Part shown: positions 29,881 through 39,876 of the stretch, in pieces
Position numbering within the stretch: the stretch's first letter is position 1
Layout: each line of letters starts with the position of its first letter
Source: Ascoidea rubescens DSM 1968
Lineage: Eukaryota; Ascomycota; Saccharomycetes; Ascoideales; Ascoideaceae
DNA length: 64,000 nucleotides
Assembly (NCBI RefSeq): GCF_001661345.1
Contig: NW_017962922.1
Coordinates: 186,001 to 250,000 of the forward strand
Reading direction: 5' to 3'
Notes under the pieces: model-generated
Told to the model about the DNA's origin: nothing
Database searches by the model: none
What the model saw: the letters and a program-made list of their open reading frames with translations, nothing else
Program-made: the position numbers and the translations under genes

Positions 29881-30219
29881 TTAAATTATTTTGCCGATAA
29901 AAATTTTTGAAAACAATTGAAATCCAAAATAATCTGTTACTGGTACTAGGCTTTTTCTTGTTAGTTTTTTTATAGAAATTAAATGGCTAATGTCATATAT
30001 ATTTAAAATCACATAAAGGAAACCAAGTAAATTTTTTATTTGACGGATATTATAAATTAATTTATGTTTTGCAAATAGACGTATCTCAACTTTACAACAA
30101 TTTTTGTTTGAAGAAAGTGTTTTAAAAACTTTTTTTGATTCATCGTTATAAGCAATTATTGTGTCAATATAAACAATTAATTCTGTTGAAATATTCATGA
30201 ATTTGATAAATAGAGACAT
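29881..30219 (-). CDS. Small hypothetical protein, 112 aa
   Basis: ATG-started frame between ZIP1 (convergent, stops 26 bp apart) and IPA1 (same strand, 94 bp upstream). The sequence is rich in Ile, Leu and Lys (for example KVEIRLFAKHKLIYNIRQIK), with an apparent strand/helix pattern and no signal peptide. I do not recognise a family. The context allows a short real gene or a chance frame in AT-rich DNA. Confidence 0.4.
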   Translation of the reverse strand: MSLFIKFMNISTELIVYIDTIIAYNDESKKVFKTLSSNKNCCKVEIRLFAKHKLIYNIRQIKNLLGFLYVILNIYDISHLISIKKLTRKSLVPVTDYFGFQLFSKIFIGKII

Positions 30220-30313
30220 TATTAAAAAAACATAGAAAAATAAGAGTTGCTTTTCTTTATAACACTAAGCCCACCATCACCAACAATGACTTTCAAGAAG
30301 CTAGATTGAATAA

Positions 30314-31546
30314 TCAGAATAGTTTTTGATTGCAAGGAATTAAACCAAAACTCCAGCCATTACAACCTAATAGACTCCCATTGAAATACTTGCAACTGGT
30401 AGGTATTATACTATTAGTTGTCTTAATAACTTTGACGAGGTCAGCAAAAACAGTTTGGGGTAGATCAATTGTATCAATATTTTGATTAAATTTATTGTCT
30501 TTATTTAACAAAATTCTTTCTATATTATTATTATCTTCGGTGAAAAAAACCTTTATAGTATTGCTGATACATTCCTTGGAATAATTTGTTAATGTGATTT
30601 CTGAGCCAATGGCAGATACAAAAAGTAGAATTTGCTTATTATTGCTGCTCAAACAAAAGCATCTAGTTGACTGGTTAACAGTGGAGTCTAGTAGGATATT
30701 AAAAGCATGAGAATAAGGATAAAATAAATCAATCTTGATTTTATTCAGGGTGTTATTCAAAGTTCCATCAGCATTAGGGATTGTATTGATGTGCGTAACT
30801 TTTAAAGACCACTTATATAACGACACCATATCCAAGTCTTCCTTTGGATTTTGAAATCCAATTTTAGTTTTGCAATTTGAACAAAGCACAGAATTGTTAG
30901 AACCATTATCAATCTTACCAATATTGCTGTCTGATAAAATTGATTTCCCAAAATCCGATTTGTTCAATTGAAAATAGTAGGAACCGATTAAAAGTGAATC
31001 TTTGGGAGGTTTCAAAACTGATTGATTCAATTTTGGGTTTAGGTTTGAACTTATATCAGGTCTATGACAGTACCAAAAATCTAACAATTCATACCACAAC
31101 TCTTTTGGTTTATCAAGTACTTTATCAATATCTTCACTGTCAATTATAATTGAGTCACAGTTTAAACAAAAAATTTTAAATTTTTTAAAATTTTTGGCAT
31201 TTTGAACTTGTATTTTAGAAAGTTCAAGTAACGGATTGCCCATTGACTTCTTCTGAAAATTTTTGTTTGACCTCAATTTCACAGTAAAGCAATCATTTTT
31301 GGTATCATAAATTAACAAGTCCAAGGGAACTTTGTCTGGTGCGACATAGTCAACTTGGTGAGGTAAAGGTATTTTGTAAACTTTGGAGCTGGACAAATGA
31401 ATTTCAAGTGTCGTTTTTGTAGCCAAGTACAATTCTGTGATAAATACTTTGGGATCTAGATCTATCTGGAACGATATTGTGACAAACTGAATAAACTGGA
31501 AGTATTCAGCATAGTAGAGAAACTTCAATCCATTTCCACTCACCAT
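30314..31546 (-). CDS. IPA1: HECT_2/UBE3D-type protein Ipa1
   Basis: 410 aa from the ATG at 31546; the frame opens at a GTG upstream that I do not use. The family (yeast Ipa1, human UBE3D) binds E2 enzymes. Ipa1 is needed for mRNA cleavage and polyadenylation. Diagnostic features are PKELWYELLDFWYCHRPDI near residue 145-165, paired cysteines in FCLNCDSIIID and LCSNCKTKIGF that likely form zinc-ribbon-like sites, and a C-terminal block ending GSLLGCNGWSFGLIPCNQ. It is divergent from the MMT gene. Confidence 0.85.
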   Translation of the reverse strand: MVSGNGLKFLYYAEYFQFIQFVTISFQIDLDPKVFITELYLATKTTLEIHLSSSKVYKIPLPHQVDYVAPDKVPLDLLIYDTKNDCFTVKLRSNKNFQKKSMGNPLLELSKIQVQNAKNFKKFKIFCLNCDSIIIDSEDIDKVLDKPKELWYELLDFWYCHRPDISSNLNPKLNQSVLKPPKDSLLIGSYYFQLNKSDFGKSILSDSNIGKIDNGSNNSVLCSNCKTKIGFQNPKEDLDMVSLYKWSLKVTHINTIPNADGTLNNTLNKIKIDLFYPYSHAFNILLDSTVNQSTRCFCLSSNNKQILLFVSAIGSEITLTNYSKECISNTIKVFFTEDNNNIERILLNKDNKFNQNIDTIDLPQTVFADLVKVIKTTNSIIPTSCKYFNGSLLGCNGWSFGLIPCNQKLF

Positions 31547-32022
31547 CTTTGAGAGAAAACAAAAACTGGTCAAAGAATGTTTTTCCTCCAAATCGAAAAA
31601 AGTACAAAAAAACACAGACCCATCACAGCGGTTTTACAATAGCAGGCCCTGATTACTAGACCCCAATTGTTAGACCTCGATTATCAGACCCCAAGCCCGT
31701 GTTCACCACTTGTTGCCACAAATGACTTTTCCGGGGGTGTGGCCAGAAAAGCTTTTTTTATCTGCTTCTCGCTGCATAAGCTGTACAGTCCATGCAATAA
31801 CATGCACAAATCACATGACTTTGTATGATTAAATTGATAATATTTCTTATTCAATTTGGGTTTTTTATTGGTGGAAAGTAAAACTCTACATCAGCATTAA
31901 TAATAATAATCTCTGAGCAAACTCTTTTTTCTTTTATACCATGAAATCCAAATAAAGAATACTTGGTTTTGTTTTTATCTGTTTTGGTCATATATTTCGT
32001 TTCTGTCCTAATATCTTATAAG
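31547..32022. promoter_or_regulatory. Divergent promoter region IPA1-MMT1
   Basis: Shared upstream region. It contains a 14-bp motif in three tandem, slightly diverged copies (31651-31692) and, further on, GC-richer patches near 31730. No other gene was seen. Confidence 0.5.
31651..31692. repeat. 14-bp tandem repeat, three copies, in a divergent promoter
   Basis: Copies are GATTACTAGACCCC, AATTGTTAGACCTC and GATTATCAGACCCC, directly adjacent. They share a TAGACC/CAGACC core. They may be repeated factor-binding sites; the factor is unknown. Confidence 0.7.
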
Positions 32023-33570
32023 ATGATTTCCACACTATTGAGACCTAATAATAGTGAAATTTTGCTTAAATCTTTAATCAAGACCTGTGTTACTGCTAAC
32101 AAATATCAAATAAGATCTTTTAGGACTTCAATAAATTTATATACCAATATTAATTCAAATAATGAGTTGAAAAACTCTGCCTTAAACTCACATTCCCACA
32201 ATACTATTTCAGCTTCTCATTCACACTCTCACTCTCAGTCCCCTTCATATTCGCATTCCCACACAAACCAAAATAGCTCTGAGCTTGGTTATAATGATAA
32301 TGAACATGTTCATTTGAAGCAGTCTGAAACTGATGCAAATGATTCTGCTATATTTGGGGTAAAAGGTGGTTATAAGTATCTTAATGACGCAAATAATCTA
32401 AGCGAGTCCGAGTTTATACCTCATGTAAATTCACTTTCGCATTCACATTCCCACTCACATTCTCATTCTCATGGTCCTTCATTGTTGCTAACATCAAATA
32501 AATCACAAATTTTAACTAATCCCAGTGTTAGGATAACATGGTTAGGTCTACTATCAAACGTTGGTATGATTATTGGTAAAGGTATAGGTGGTATAGTTTA
32601 TAATTCTCCCTCCCTAATAGCTGATTCCATTCACTCAGTCTCAGATCTAATTTCAGATTTTTTAACTCTATTGACTGTTAACTTTGGTTTAAGATCCCCC
32701 AGCACTAAATATCCTAATGGTTATGGTAAAATTGAAACTTTGGGCTCTTTAGCTGTATCTGCACTTTTATTAAGTGCCGGTCTTAAAATTGGTTGGTCTT
32801 CCACTGTTGCAATTCTAGGCCCAGTTTTACCAACTTTAATGTTTGAACTAAATTCAACTTTTCAATCTTTGCTTTCCTTAATTTCTACCTCTCCATCACA
32901 TCAAATTACTCCTGTTGCTCATCCTACAACATCAATAATTCATGAGATTCCAAATATAAATGCTGCGTGGATAGCTGGTGGCTCTATTTTAGTCAAAGAA
33001 TGGCTATTTCGTGCCACTAAAAAAATAGCTATAGAGACAAAATCAAACGTCTTATTAGCAAATGCCTGGCACCATAGAGTAGACTCTTTAACTTCGGTTG
33101 TTGCTTTAGTGACTATAACATCTAGTTATTTTTTGAATATCACTTGGTTGGATAACGTTGGAAGTTTAATTGTCTCATTTATGATTATCAGACCCGGTTA
33201 CGATGGTATTAAAAGCTCTCTTTTAGAATTAGTTGACACTGCACTTCCTGCCACTCATCCAGATTACATCCAAGTTGAAAATGATATTAATGAAATTTTA
33301 CTTAAACTTGTTAGTAACAATAATGGGGAATCTTACAGAATTGGGGAGCTCAGTATGATTGGCAGTGGTCCAAATACTATCATTACAAATTTAAAATTGG
33401 TTGTTCCTCACCAAAAATGGGATAATAAACTTGATATTAAAGAATTTGAAAATGTTTCCAAAATTCTTAGAACAAGGCTTGTTGAAAAAAATAAGTCTAT
33501 TAAAAGATGCTCAATAGAATTTATTGAAGAAGAAGAATTTGTACTTGAAAAGGCTTCAAATAAAAAATAA
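32023..33570 (+). CDS. MMT1: Mitochondrial cation-diffusion-facilitator transporter (Mmt1/Mmt2)
   Basis: 515 aa from the ATG at 32023; the frame is open upstream from a TTG only. Mmt1 and Mmt2 are inner-membrane CDF transporters linked to mitochondrial iron export. The protein has a basic presequence (MISTLLRPNNSEILLKSLIK), two His/Ser-rich runs (HSHSHS, about 60-80 and 140-150) likely to bind metal, and about five or six membrane helices. CDF metal-site motifs SLIADSIHSVSDLISDF and NAWHHRVDSLTSVVAL are present, followed by a C-terminal cytoplasmic-type CDF domain. S. cerevisiae Mmt1 is 510 aa. Confidence 0.9.
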   Translation: MISTLLRPNNSEILLKSLIKTCVTANKYQIRSFRTSINLYTNINSNNELKNSALNSHSHNTISASHSHSHSQSPSYSHSHTNQNSSELGYNDNEHVHLKQSETDANDSAIFGVKGGYKYLNDANNLSESEFIPHVNSLSHSHSHSHSHSHGPSLLLTSNKSQILTNPSVRITWLGLLSNVGMIIGKGIGGIVYNSPSLIADSIHSVSDLISDFLTLLTVNFGLRSPSTKYPNGYGKIETLGSLAVSALLLSAGLKIGWSSTVAILGPVLPTLMFELNSTFQSLLSLISTSPSHQITPVAHPTTSIIHEIPNINAAWIAGGSILVKEWLFRATKKIAIETKSNVLLANAWHHRVDSLTSVVALVTITSSYFLNITWLDNVGSLIVSFMIIRPGYDGIKSSLLELVDTALPATHPDYIQVENDINEILLKLVSNNNGESYRIGELSMIGSGPNTIITNLKLVVPHQKWDNKLDIKEFENVSKILRTRLVEKNKSIKRCSIEFIEEEEFVLEKASNKK

Positions 33571-33985
33571 TAAAAATAATTGATTAAAAGACTAAAGAAA
33601 TATTGAGTCTCATTACAAAAGTAGTAAAATTATTTACTACAAGCTTTTCCGTATTTTATTTTAATTTTTTTTTTTTTTTTGATCTTATGAAAATATTTAA
33701 GTAATATTAATCATTTATTAAAGAGGATTCCAAAAATTAACCAAAAAAAAAATTTCAATAGATAAATAAAAAGATAAGTAACACATATTTATAATCAAAG
33801 CAAAATTATCAAAAAAGAAAACAATTCAAAAAATAAAAAAAAAAAATAAAAAAGAACAAAAATATTATTGACACAAATACAAATAACCTATACCCATACA
33901 AGTAATAATAATAAATTTGAACATTTTTCATTATGTAAGACATTGAAAGCAAGTCATAGAGCAATAAATATGGATTCATTAAGCA
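33571..33985. other. Convergent 3' region
   Basis: AT-rich terminator region between two convergent genes, full of poly-A and poly-T tracts. No gene was seen. Confidence 0.5.
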
Positions 33986-36496
33986 TTAAAAATTATAGGA
34001 TCCCGGAAGGGATTTCTTTTTTTGAGGTTCATCTTTAGGAATTTTCCGTCTATTATCAATTGGATATTTTTTTTGATTAGGCATTAATTTATTGATATAG
34101 GAGTAATTTTGAGGAATTAAAGAAATAGCAAGAGATGTTCCAGTATTTGGAGTTAAATTCATAAAATTTTTTTTTTGTAAATTTAAATTTTGAATACTGA
34201 AATTGTTTGAATTATTATTTTCATTATAATTATAATAATTTAAATTATTTAAATCATTTTGGTTTATATTATTTAAATTATTTGCTTTAATTGTTGGTGA
34301 TGTTGTAACAAAAATTCTCCCGCCATCGATTTCTTTCCACCAAGTCATTGTTTGAGGATATTTTGAAATAATTGTCATATGAATATTTTGAGCAATTTTA
34401 CGAACTTCGGAATCATTTTTAATCCAAAAACCATGTTGAACGAGTCTTTTGACCTCAGCATTTTTATCACAAAGATAGTCATTCATACAACAGTTTGAAT
34501 GTCTTTTAACTAAAATGTGGAGTAAAGTATAAAATAAACGATGAGAATAGGGTCTTTCAGTATATTCAACAGCTTGAGCTAAAATTGGAATAAAGCTGAT
34601 GTAATCGTTGCAAAAGGAGTTATAAGCCAAATGAGTTATTAGGGTAATAATTTTAAATTCTGAGAATTGTAAAGAATCATAAGACATTCTACCAACGGCA
34701 AAGATACCCAATTCTAAATTGCACAAGTAGCGGAATAAAACATGATGAGGTTGAATAGCTGGAGTAGCGATTCTCCAATCTTTGAATTTATTTAAGACGG
34801 AGATACGATTTTTTGGAGAGAAAGTCCAATGAGCCCAGATGTATTGTAAAGTGATTTCAATTAAAGCTTGAGAAACAATTGGGATTGACTCATTTAACAA
34901 GTCGAAAATGGTACCTGTATCGATGATATGTTCCATTAGTTCGTTAAAGGCAGGCAAATAAACGTTAGGGTTATCGAAAGTAGAATTATTAGCACCAATG
35001 GCTAATAATCTGATGACAGCAATTTTTTTTGTTACATGATCGTGGATTGAAGGTCTTGGGATGAATTCATTTAATAATAATAAACAGACTTCAGTGATCG
35101 TTCTTTCAGCTTTCCAGGCTGTGATGAAATTGGTTGGGTTGATTTTTAGGGATAAATCAGTAGCGGTTGATAAATTTACTTTTGAGATTAAATTTGAGGA
35201 TTTATCGTCATTTTTAATAATTTTAACATTCTTAACATTTTTAGTATTTTTAGTATTTTTAGTATTTTTAATATTTTTAATATTTTTATCAGGATTAATG
35301 TGATTGTTGAGGATATTTTTGTTTTGATTTAATAAGGTTGGGGAAATTGAATAGTTGATATTTTGTTTTGGTTTAAAATCAATTAATTGTTGATATGAGT
35401 AAGATATTTTCTTTTTTTGAAAAAAGGATAGATTTGAGAAGGTATTTAAAGAATTTGAGGAGTAATTGAAAGGTAGGTTATCACTAATTTTTGATTTGAT
35501 TTTACCATCATCGAAATTGAAATTAAAATTAAAATTTGAGTTAAATTTATTGATTTCAATTTCATTTAAATTAGAATCCAAATTTGAGTTTGAGTTTGAA
35601 TTTGTATTGACTATTTTCAAAGGGTCTAATCTTTGAAAATTGTTTGAAGAGAAATAACTTGTTGTTGGTTGATTGTATTCGTTTAAAACAGTGTTGGCGG
35701 CATAAGTATCACCTGTGTTGGTAAATATAAAATCATCATTAAGATCTATATTATTTGATAAAGGATTTAAAGGGTTAATATTTTGATTATCAGAAATATT
35801 ATTGTTATTATTATTGTTATTATTATTGTTATTATTATTGCTATTATTATTGCTATTATTATTGTCGCTGTTGCTGTTGTTTTTGTTTTTGGTATTATAA
35901 TTGAATAGATGATGTTTATGATGTTGATGATTAAAAGTTGGATAACCTTGAGAAGTTCTGCCCAAATCCATTGTTTGTGGTAAGACACCAGCGTTTTGTT
36001 TATCGAAATTATTAGTTAAAACAGTTGTTGAAGAGGAGCTCCATTGACTACCTAATTTTTGATCATTTGAATCTTCAAGCAATTTTTTTTCATTTAGTGA
36101 GCAAATGTATTCTCTTATGGTGAAAACAATTGCAGAAAATAACACAAGAAAGAAAACCAATAGACCAAAAATATAAAGAGACTCGAATAAAGGTTGATAT
36201 TGGCTATTTGAATTATTTGAGTCTAAATCATTTAAAGCGCTGAAAGTACTGAAAGAATTAAAAGAATTTAGATTTTGTAGGGTGTTTATTCTTGTCATGT
36301 CTTCAAAATAACCTTGATGATACAATTCAGTGTTAACGCCGGGGATTTGTCTTTTGGAATTTGAATTTGAATTGAATTTTGGCTTTGATTTGTTCAATTC
36401 TGTGGGTTTGATAGGCGACTCAAGGCTGTCATCATTGAAGAAATAAGAGCTATCTAGTAATTGGCGCTTTAGTAAAGAGGAAGAATACTGGTACAT
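33986..36496 (-). CDS. Unknown membrane-anchored protein with C-terminal helical domain
   Basis: 836 aa from the ATG at 36496; the open frame extends to a TTG 33 bp earlier. One clear transmembrane helix (about 105-125, YIFGLLVFFLVLFSAIVF) follows a short Ser/Asn-rich N-terminal part, so type I or tail-out topology is possible. Residues 150-420 are low-complexity Asn. A conserved-looking folded region (about 460-740) begins ITAWKAERTITEVCLLLLNE and is all-alpha with many aromatic residues and cysteines (HSNCCMNDYLCD). I do not recognise the family. The good codon structure and ordered C-terminal half argue for a real gene. Confidence 0.75.
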   Translation of the reverse strand: MYQYSSSLLKRQLLDSSYFFNDDSLESPIKPTELNKSKPKFNSNSNSKRQIPGVNTELYHQGYFEDMTRINTLQNLNSFNSFSTFSALNDLDSNNSNSQYQPLFESLYIFGLLVFFLVLFSAIVFTIREYICSLNEKKLLEDSNDQKLGSQWSSSSTTVLTNNFDKQNAGVLPQTMDLGRTSQGYPTFNHQHHKHHLFNYNTKNKNNSNSDNNNSNNNSNNNNNNNNNNNNNNISDNQNINPLNPLSNNIDLNDDFIFTNTGDTYAANTVLNEYNQPTTSYFSSNNFQRLDPLKIVNTNSNSNSNLDSNLNEIEINKFNSNFNFNFNFDDGKIKSKISDNLPFNYSSNSLNTFSNLSFFQKKKISYSYQQLIDFKPKQNINYSISPTLLNQNKNILNNHINPDKNIKNIKNTKNTKNTKNVKNVKIIKNDDKSSNLISKVNLSTATDLSLKINPTNFITAWKAERTITEVCLLLLNEFIPRPSIHDHVTKKIAVIRLLAIGANNSTFDNPNVYLPAFNELMEHIIDTGTIFDLLNESIPIVSQALIEITLQYIWAHWTFSPKNRISVLNKFKDWRIATPAIQPHHVLFRYLCNLELGIFAVGRMSYDSLQFSEFKIITLITHLAYNSFCNDYISFIPILAQAVEYTERPYSHRLFYTLLHILVKRHSNCCMNDYLCDKNAEVKRLVQHGFWIKNDSEVRKIAQNIHMTIISKYPQTMTWWKEIDGGRIFVTTSPTIKANNLNNINQNDLNNLNYYNYNENNNSNNFSIQNLNLQKKNFMNLTPNTGTSLAISLIPQNYSYINKLMPNQKKYPIDNRRKIPKDEPQKKKSLPGSYNF

Positions 36497-37114
36497 TAAT
36501 GGTGGAAAAGTTGAGAAAAAAGGTGGCAAAAAAGAAAATAGTGAACTGAATTAAATTGGATTAAAGTGACTTGAATTGAACTGGATTGGATAGGATGGAA
36601 TAAAATTGAATTGAGTTAGTGGAGTGGAAGTGAGTGGGAATTGTTGCACACTCTGAAATGAATGGATGAATACAATCAATATCTGGTGTATTTGAGAGAA
36701 ATGAAGGCAATTGGTGATGGTGCTTGTGCTATCTGTGCTGTAGGGCAAGAGGAGCTGGAAAACACAACATCGAGGAAAGAACTGCTTTATCTCTCTGCTT
36801 CTCCAGCTGCTTCTCCAGCTTTTGTGGCATTTGATGCAGCAGAGCCGGAAATGTTAGATTAACACGTGCTATTAGGTATATCCGGGGGAGCCTTTAGGTT
36901 TCCGGACGCAATTTGAATCTGAACCAAACATCTCTAAGGTGAAATATATTCATTTGAGTCTGTTTGATTTATTTGCCTTGATTTTTTTCCACTGATTGAG
37001 TTCAACTGTTGTAGTAAATTAAAGATGATGTCCTTATTAGCATCGTTACCACCTACTGTTTTCAAGCTTGGAGTTTCTCTTTTAAACGTCACATCATCCT
37101 TTTACACTGTATCT
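36497..37114. other. Intergenic region, possible stranded gene start
   Basis: Upstream of the 836-aa gene. It contains a CACGTG at about 36862-36867. At 37025 a plus-strand ATG opens a frame beginning MMSLLASLPPTVFKLGVSLL, which reads like a signal peptide or membrane N-terminus but soon runs antisense to the next ORF. I treat it as unassigned. Confidence 0.4.
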
Positions 37115-38011
37115 TTAGATTTCATCCATCTTCTTAATCAGAGGTGTTTTTTGAGTCCTGATAATATTTGTATCATCATCCTCACTGTCAATTGCATTAT
37201 CAGGCTTCTCATTATTCTGGTGATCATCACTTACTGTAGTATGAGTATTTTCAATATTAATCCGGTCTTCATTATTTGATATATCAGCTGTGGTGGCAAA
37301 TATTAAATTAGCTGCCTTTTTTCCATTTACATGCTGATAAATGTTTCTTATCAATTCTTTTGGTGCTCCATGGTATAATTTTGTGAATGAGTTTACCGCA
37401 TCATTTTGGCTTTTGAATTGATTCTGTTCCATAAATTGTATGCATTTAGCTTTCCAGTTCGAAACACTCAACTGGATCTTGCTTTTTTTATTATATAAAA
37501 TGTTATTTTTAACCACATATTGATACCTTTTTGCTTTCTTGAAGCCATTTGGGGCTTTTGGGTTTTGCCCATTACCAAGAAGATATTGATACTCAGTATC
37601 AGAAAGTAATGAGCGATATTTCACTTTCAAGCAAGGAACCACTTTACCATTATCAAACCATGCATTTGTCCAATGGCAGTTTGCCAGACAATTGAGTTTG
37701 TCTTCTTTATCAAAAGACGTCTTCTGAGCTAACAGCAGCAGCATCACAGGTTGTTGACCCCTATCAGCATCATGGATTTTATTGGCTTTGTCATTAACGT
37801 TGAGCACCAATTGAGTAGTATTGGAGTTGCTTGCAATTTCGGCAGGCGAAGTATTTGCAATTGATTTTTTATTTGGCATTTCCCATAGCTCAGAACTAGT
37901 GTCATTGAAACTCAGCTCATCTAGCCAATCCTTCAAAGACTTGATTTTTTCAACGTTATTTGGTTGGTTTTGAAAAATGGCCTTTTGGCTATTTTGAACA
38001 TGGTTTTCCAT
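37115..38011 (-). CDS. Orphan 298-aa protein
   Basis: Intact ATG-started frame. The N-terminal third is polar (SLKDWLDELSFNDTSSELWE). A central block (about 105-245) looks folded, with two Cys/Trp clusters (CLANCHWTNAWFD) and KKAKRYQYVVKNNILYNKK, then a helix-rich stretch ending LIRNIYQHVNGKKAA. The last 50 residues are acidic and disordered. I do not recognise a family. The KNNILYNKK stretch faintly recalls the region before the zinc-binding part of mobile-element integrases, but no HHCC motif is present, so I make no call. It sits beside a 2-kb region of broken coding sequence. Confidence 0.5.
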   Translation of the reverse strand: MENHVQNSQKAIFQNQPNNVEKIKSLKDWLDELSFNDTSSELWEMPNKKSIANTSPAEIASNSNTTQLVLNVNDKANKIHDADRGQQPVMLLLLAQKTSFDKEDKLNCLANCHWTNAWFDNGKVVPCLKVKYRSLLSDTEYQYLLGNGQNPKAPNGFKKAKRYQYVVKNNILYNKKSKIQLSVSNWKAKCIQFMEQNQFKSQNDAVNSFTKLYHGAPKELIRNIYQHVNGKKAANLIFATTADISNNEDRINIENTHTTVSDDHQNNEKPDNAIDSEDDDTNIIRTQKTPLIKKMDEI

Positions 38012-39876
38012 TGTCTAATAGTAAACTTTGATCAGTAATTGACGATAGCTGTGTTGATATAAATTCAAGTATAGAATTCACTTTGAAAAATAAATCTGTA
38101 ATAAATGTGTAATAAATTTGAAACAAATTATTTTTTTCACCTTTTGTTTTACCTTTTGTCTCATTGTCCAGGAGGGTAGACAAACCCAAGTTACTGAGAT
38201 GTACGAGCTTGTTGATGAAAAAGGAAGTAAATATTTCAGCCATCCCGCCCAAATGAATTTTGGAGCAGTGAAGGTTTGTTCTGGCGCTGAAACAGAAGAT
38301 TGTGTTAGTGAAAGTAAGGGTGGATTCCAAATTCATTGGAAACATTAGGGAATCTGCCACTTGGGGTTTTGAGTATAGCAATTGATGATGATGGCGTTTC
38401 CATTGCTTAATTATGGATCTTTTTGATTTCAATGAAACAACTACCTTCAGTTTTGCAGACACCACTTTCATTTCAGCGACAGCCCTAAATGGCTCCTCCA
38501 ATGTTTGCAATAGACAGAAAGAAGTGACGGAAATGTTTGTGAAATGTTCCTATATAGAGTCCTAATAATTTTGATTTCTTTAGATGCAACGATTGATATA
38601 CCTGGAATCATTTTTCAATACAAGGAATACATAATATTAAACTTTCAATCCACTGAAGGTAAAACCACGAAAACTGCCCTTTTTACAGGTTCATTTAATA
38701 AAATAATTGATAATAATAGCTTTTCTTGGAATATGACAGATGGTTTTATTGTAAGTGAAAATGCAGATTGACCTGAACAAGACACAAATCCAAAATAATC
38801 AATTTTAGAATAATATTAAAAATTAGTTCATAAATTTGATTGAGTATTAACGTGCATAACATTTACCAGATAATAGAACCAATCTCCCGATTCAAGGTGT
38901 TAAAGAAAAAAGATACGTTTTTGGAATTCTGCAATTTATACCTATTATGCAAATGGCGTTAGTGTTATGGTAGCATTGTTCAAGTAGCAGATGTAAGAAC
39001 ACAGCTTTATGATAGAGGTCAATATGGAATTGGACTTCGATTTGTAGATGTTTTTCACTGAGTAGAATTGAGCCTCCCGAAAAATAATCTTTGTGTAAGG
39101 TTCTTCGTTCAGAATCTTACCAACTGGGTAATTCCATTGGAAATTGTTAGAACTGATTGAGCTCCAATAACACACCATCTTGATCAAATACACCAGCCCT
39201 TAATTATCTCTTAAATTTTTTTATAACTACTTCCCAACAACCGCCAGTCTTGAGAATGCAATTAATTCAAAGGCTATTCCAACTCCCAATATATTCTTGA
39301 TGAAATAGAGATACTTGATTTAATTGAACCAAAAAATGAAAGCAAGATGAACCAATTCTGCACAATCGCTGGTGTTTGTATGCTTTTCTTCCTGAATTGG
39401 AATCTCTATTCCAATAGCACTTCATTTTACTGTCAGTTTTGAGATAACACATCACTTGCATAATAACCAGCACTACCAATCTCTTCTGAATCTGTTGAAT
39501 CGCCAACAAACTGTGTCTTCGAATTACCTTTAAATCCAACATCCATAAAACCATCACATTTCTGGTTGGTTCTGATTGTCCTTGTATATATGGCCTGTGA
39601 AATGTGTTAACACCTATTTTGCGATTGTGAGTAACCCACAATAATTGCACTGCTTTTGTTTATAGCAACATTTCTGTGACTGAATTTCTGTGACTGAGAT
39701 AGCTATAAACTTGTATTAATTTATTAAAATAAAATAATGTACAAAAAACAACCTCCTAATTCAAATTCTTTGATTTATAAATCAATAATGCTAAAAATCT
39801 TCAAAAAAAAGTGCAAGATTTATACTTTTATAAACATTACCCAAATTGTGATTAATGTGTTAATTTAAAGATAAAT
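38012..39876. other. Gene-poor stretch with broken coding remains
   Basis: About 1.9 kb with no intact gene. Several short protein-like stretches occur in different frames on both strands. On the plus strand about 38.1-38.8 kb the composition is that of a secreted or wall protein, rich in Ser, Thr, Asn and Cys. On the minus strand about 39.0-39.65 kb a different coding-like composition appears. I cannot assign the origin (host gene, element or other), and treat the whole as decayed. A short tandem duplication (TTTCTGTGACTGAA units) lies at about 39670-39695. Confidence 0.45.

Noticed and set aside
37115-38011. Orphan ORF as a retroelement integrase fragment
   Set aside because: Only a faint KNNILYNKK resemblance; no HHCC zinc motif, DDE residues, flanking repeats or neighbouring polymerase.
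38020-38510. 173-codon minus frame (37989-38510)
   Set aside because: It starts at TTG, has no family resemblance, and runs antisense to protein-like remains on the plus strand.
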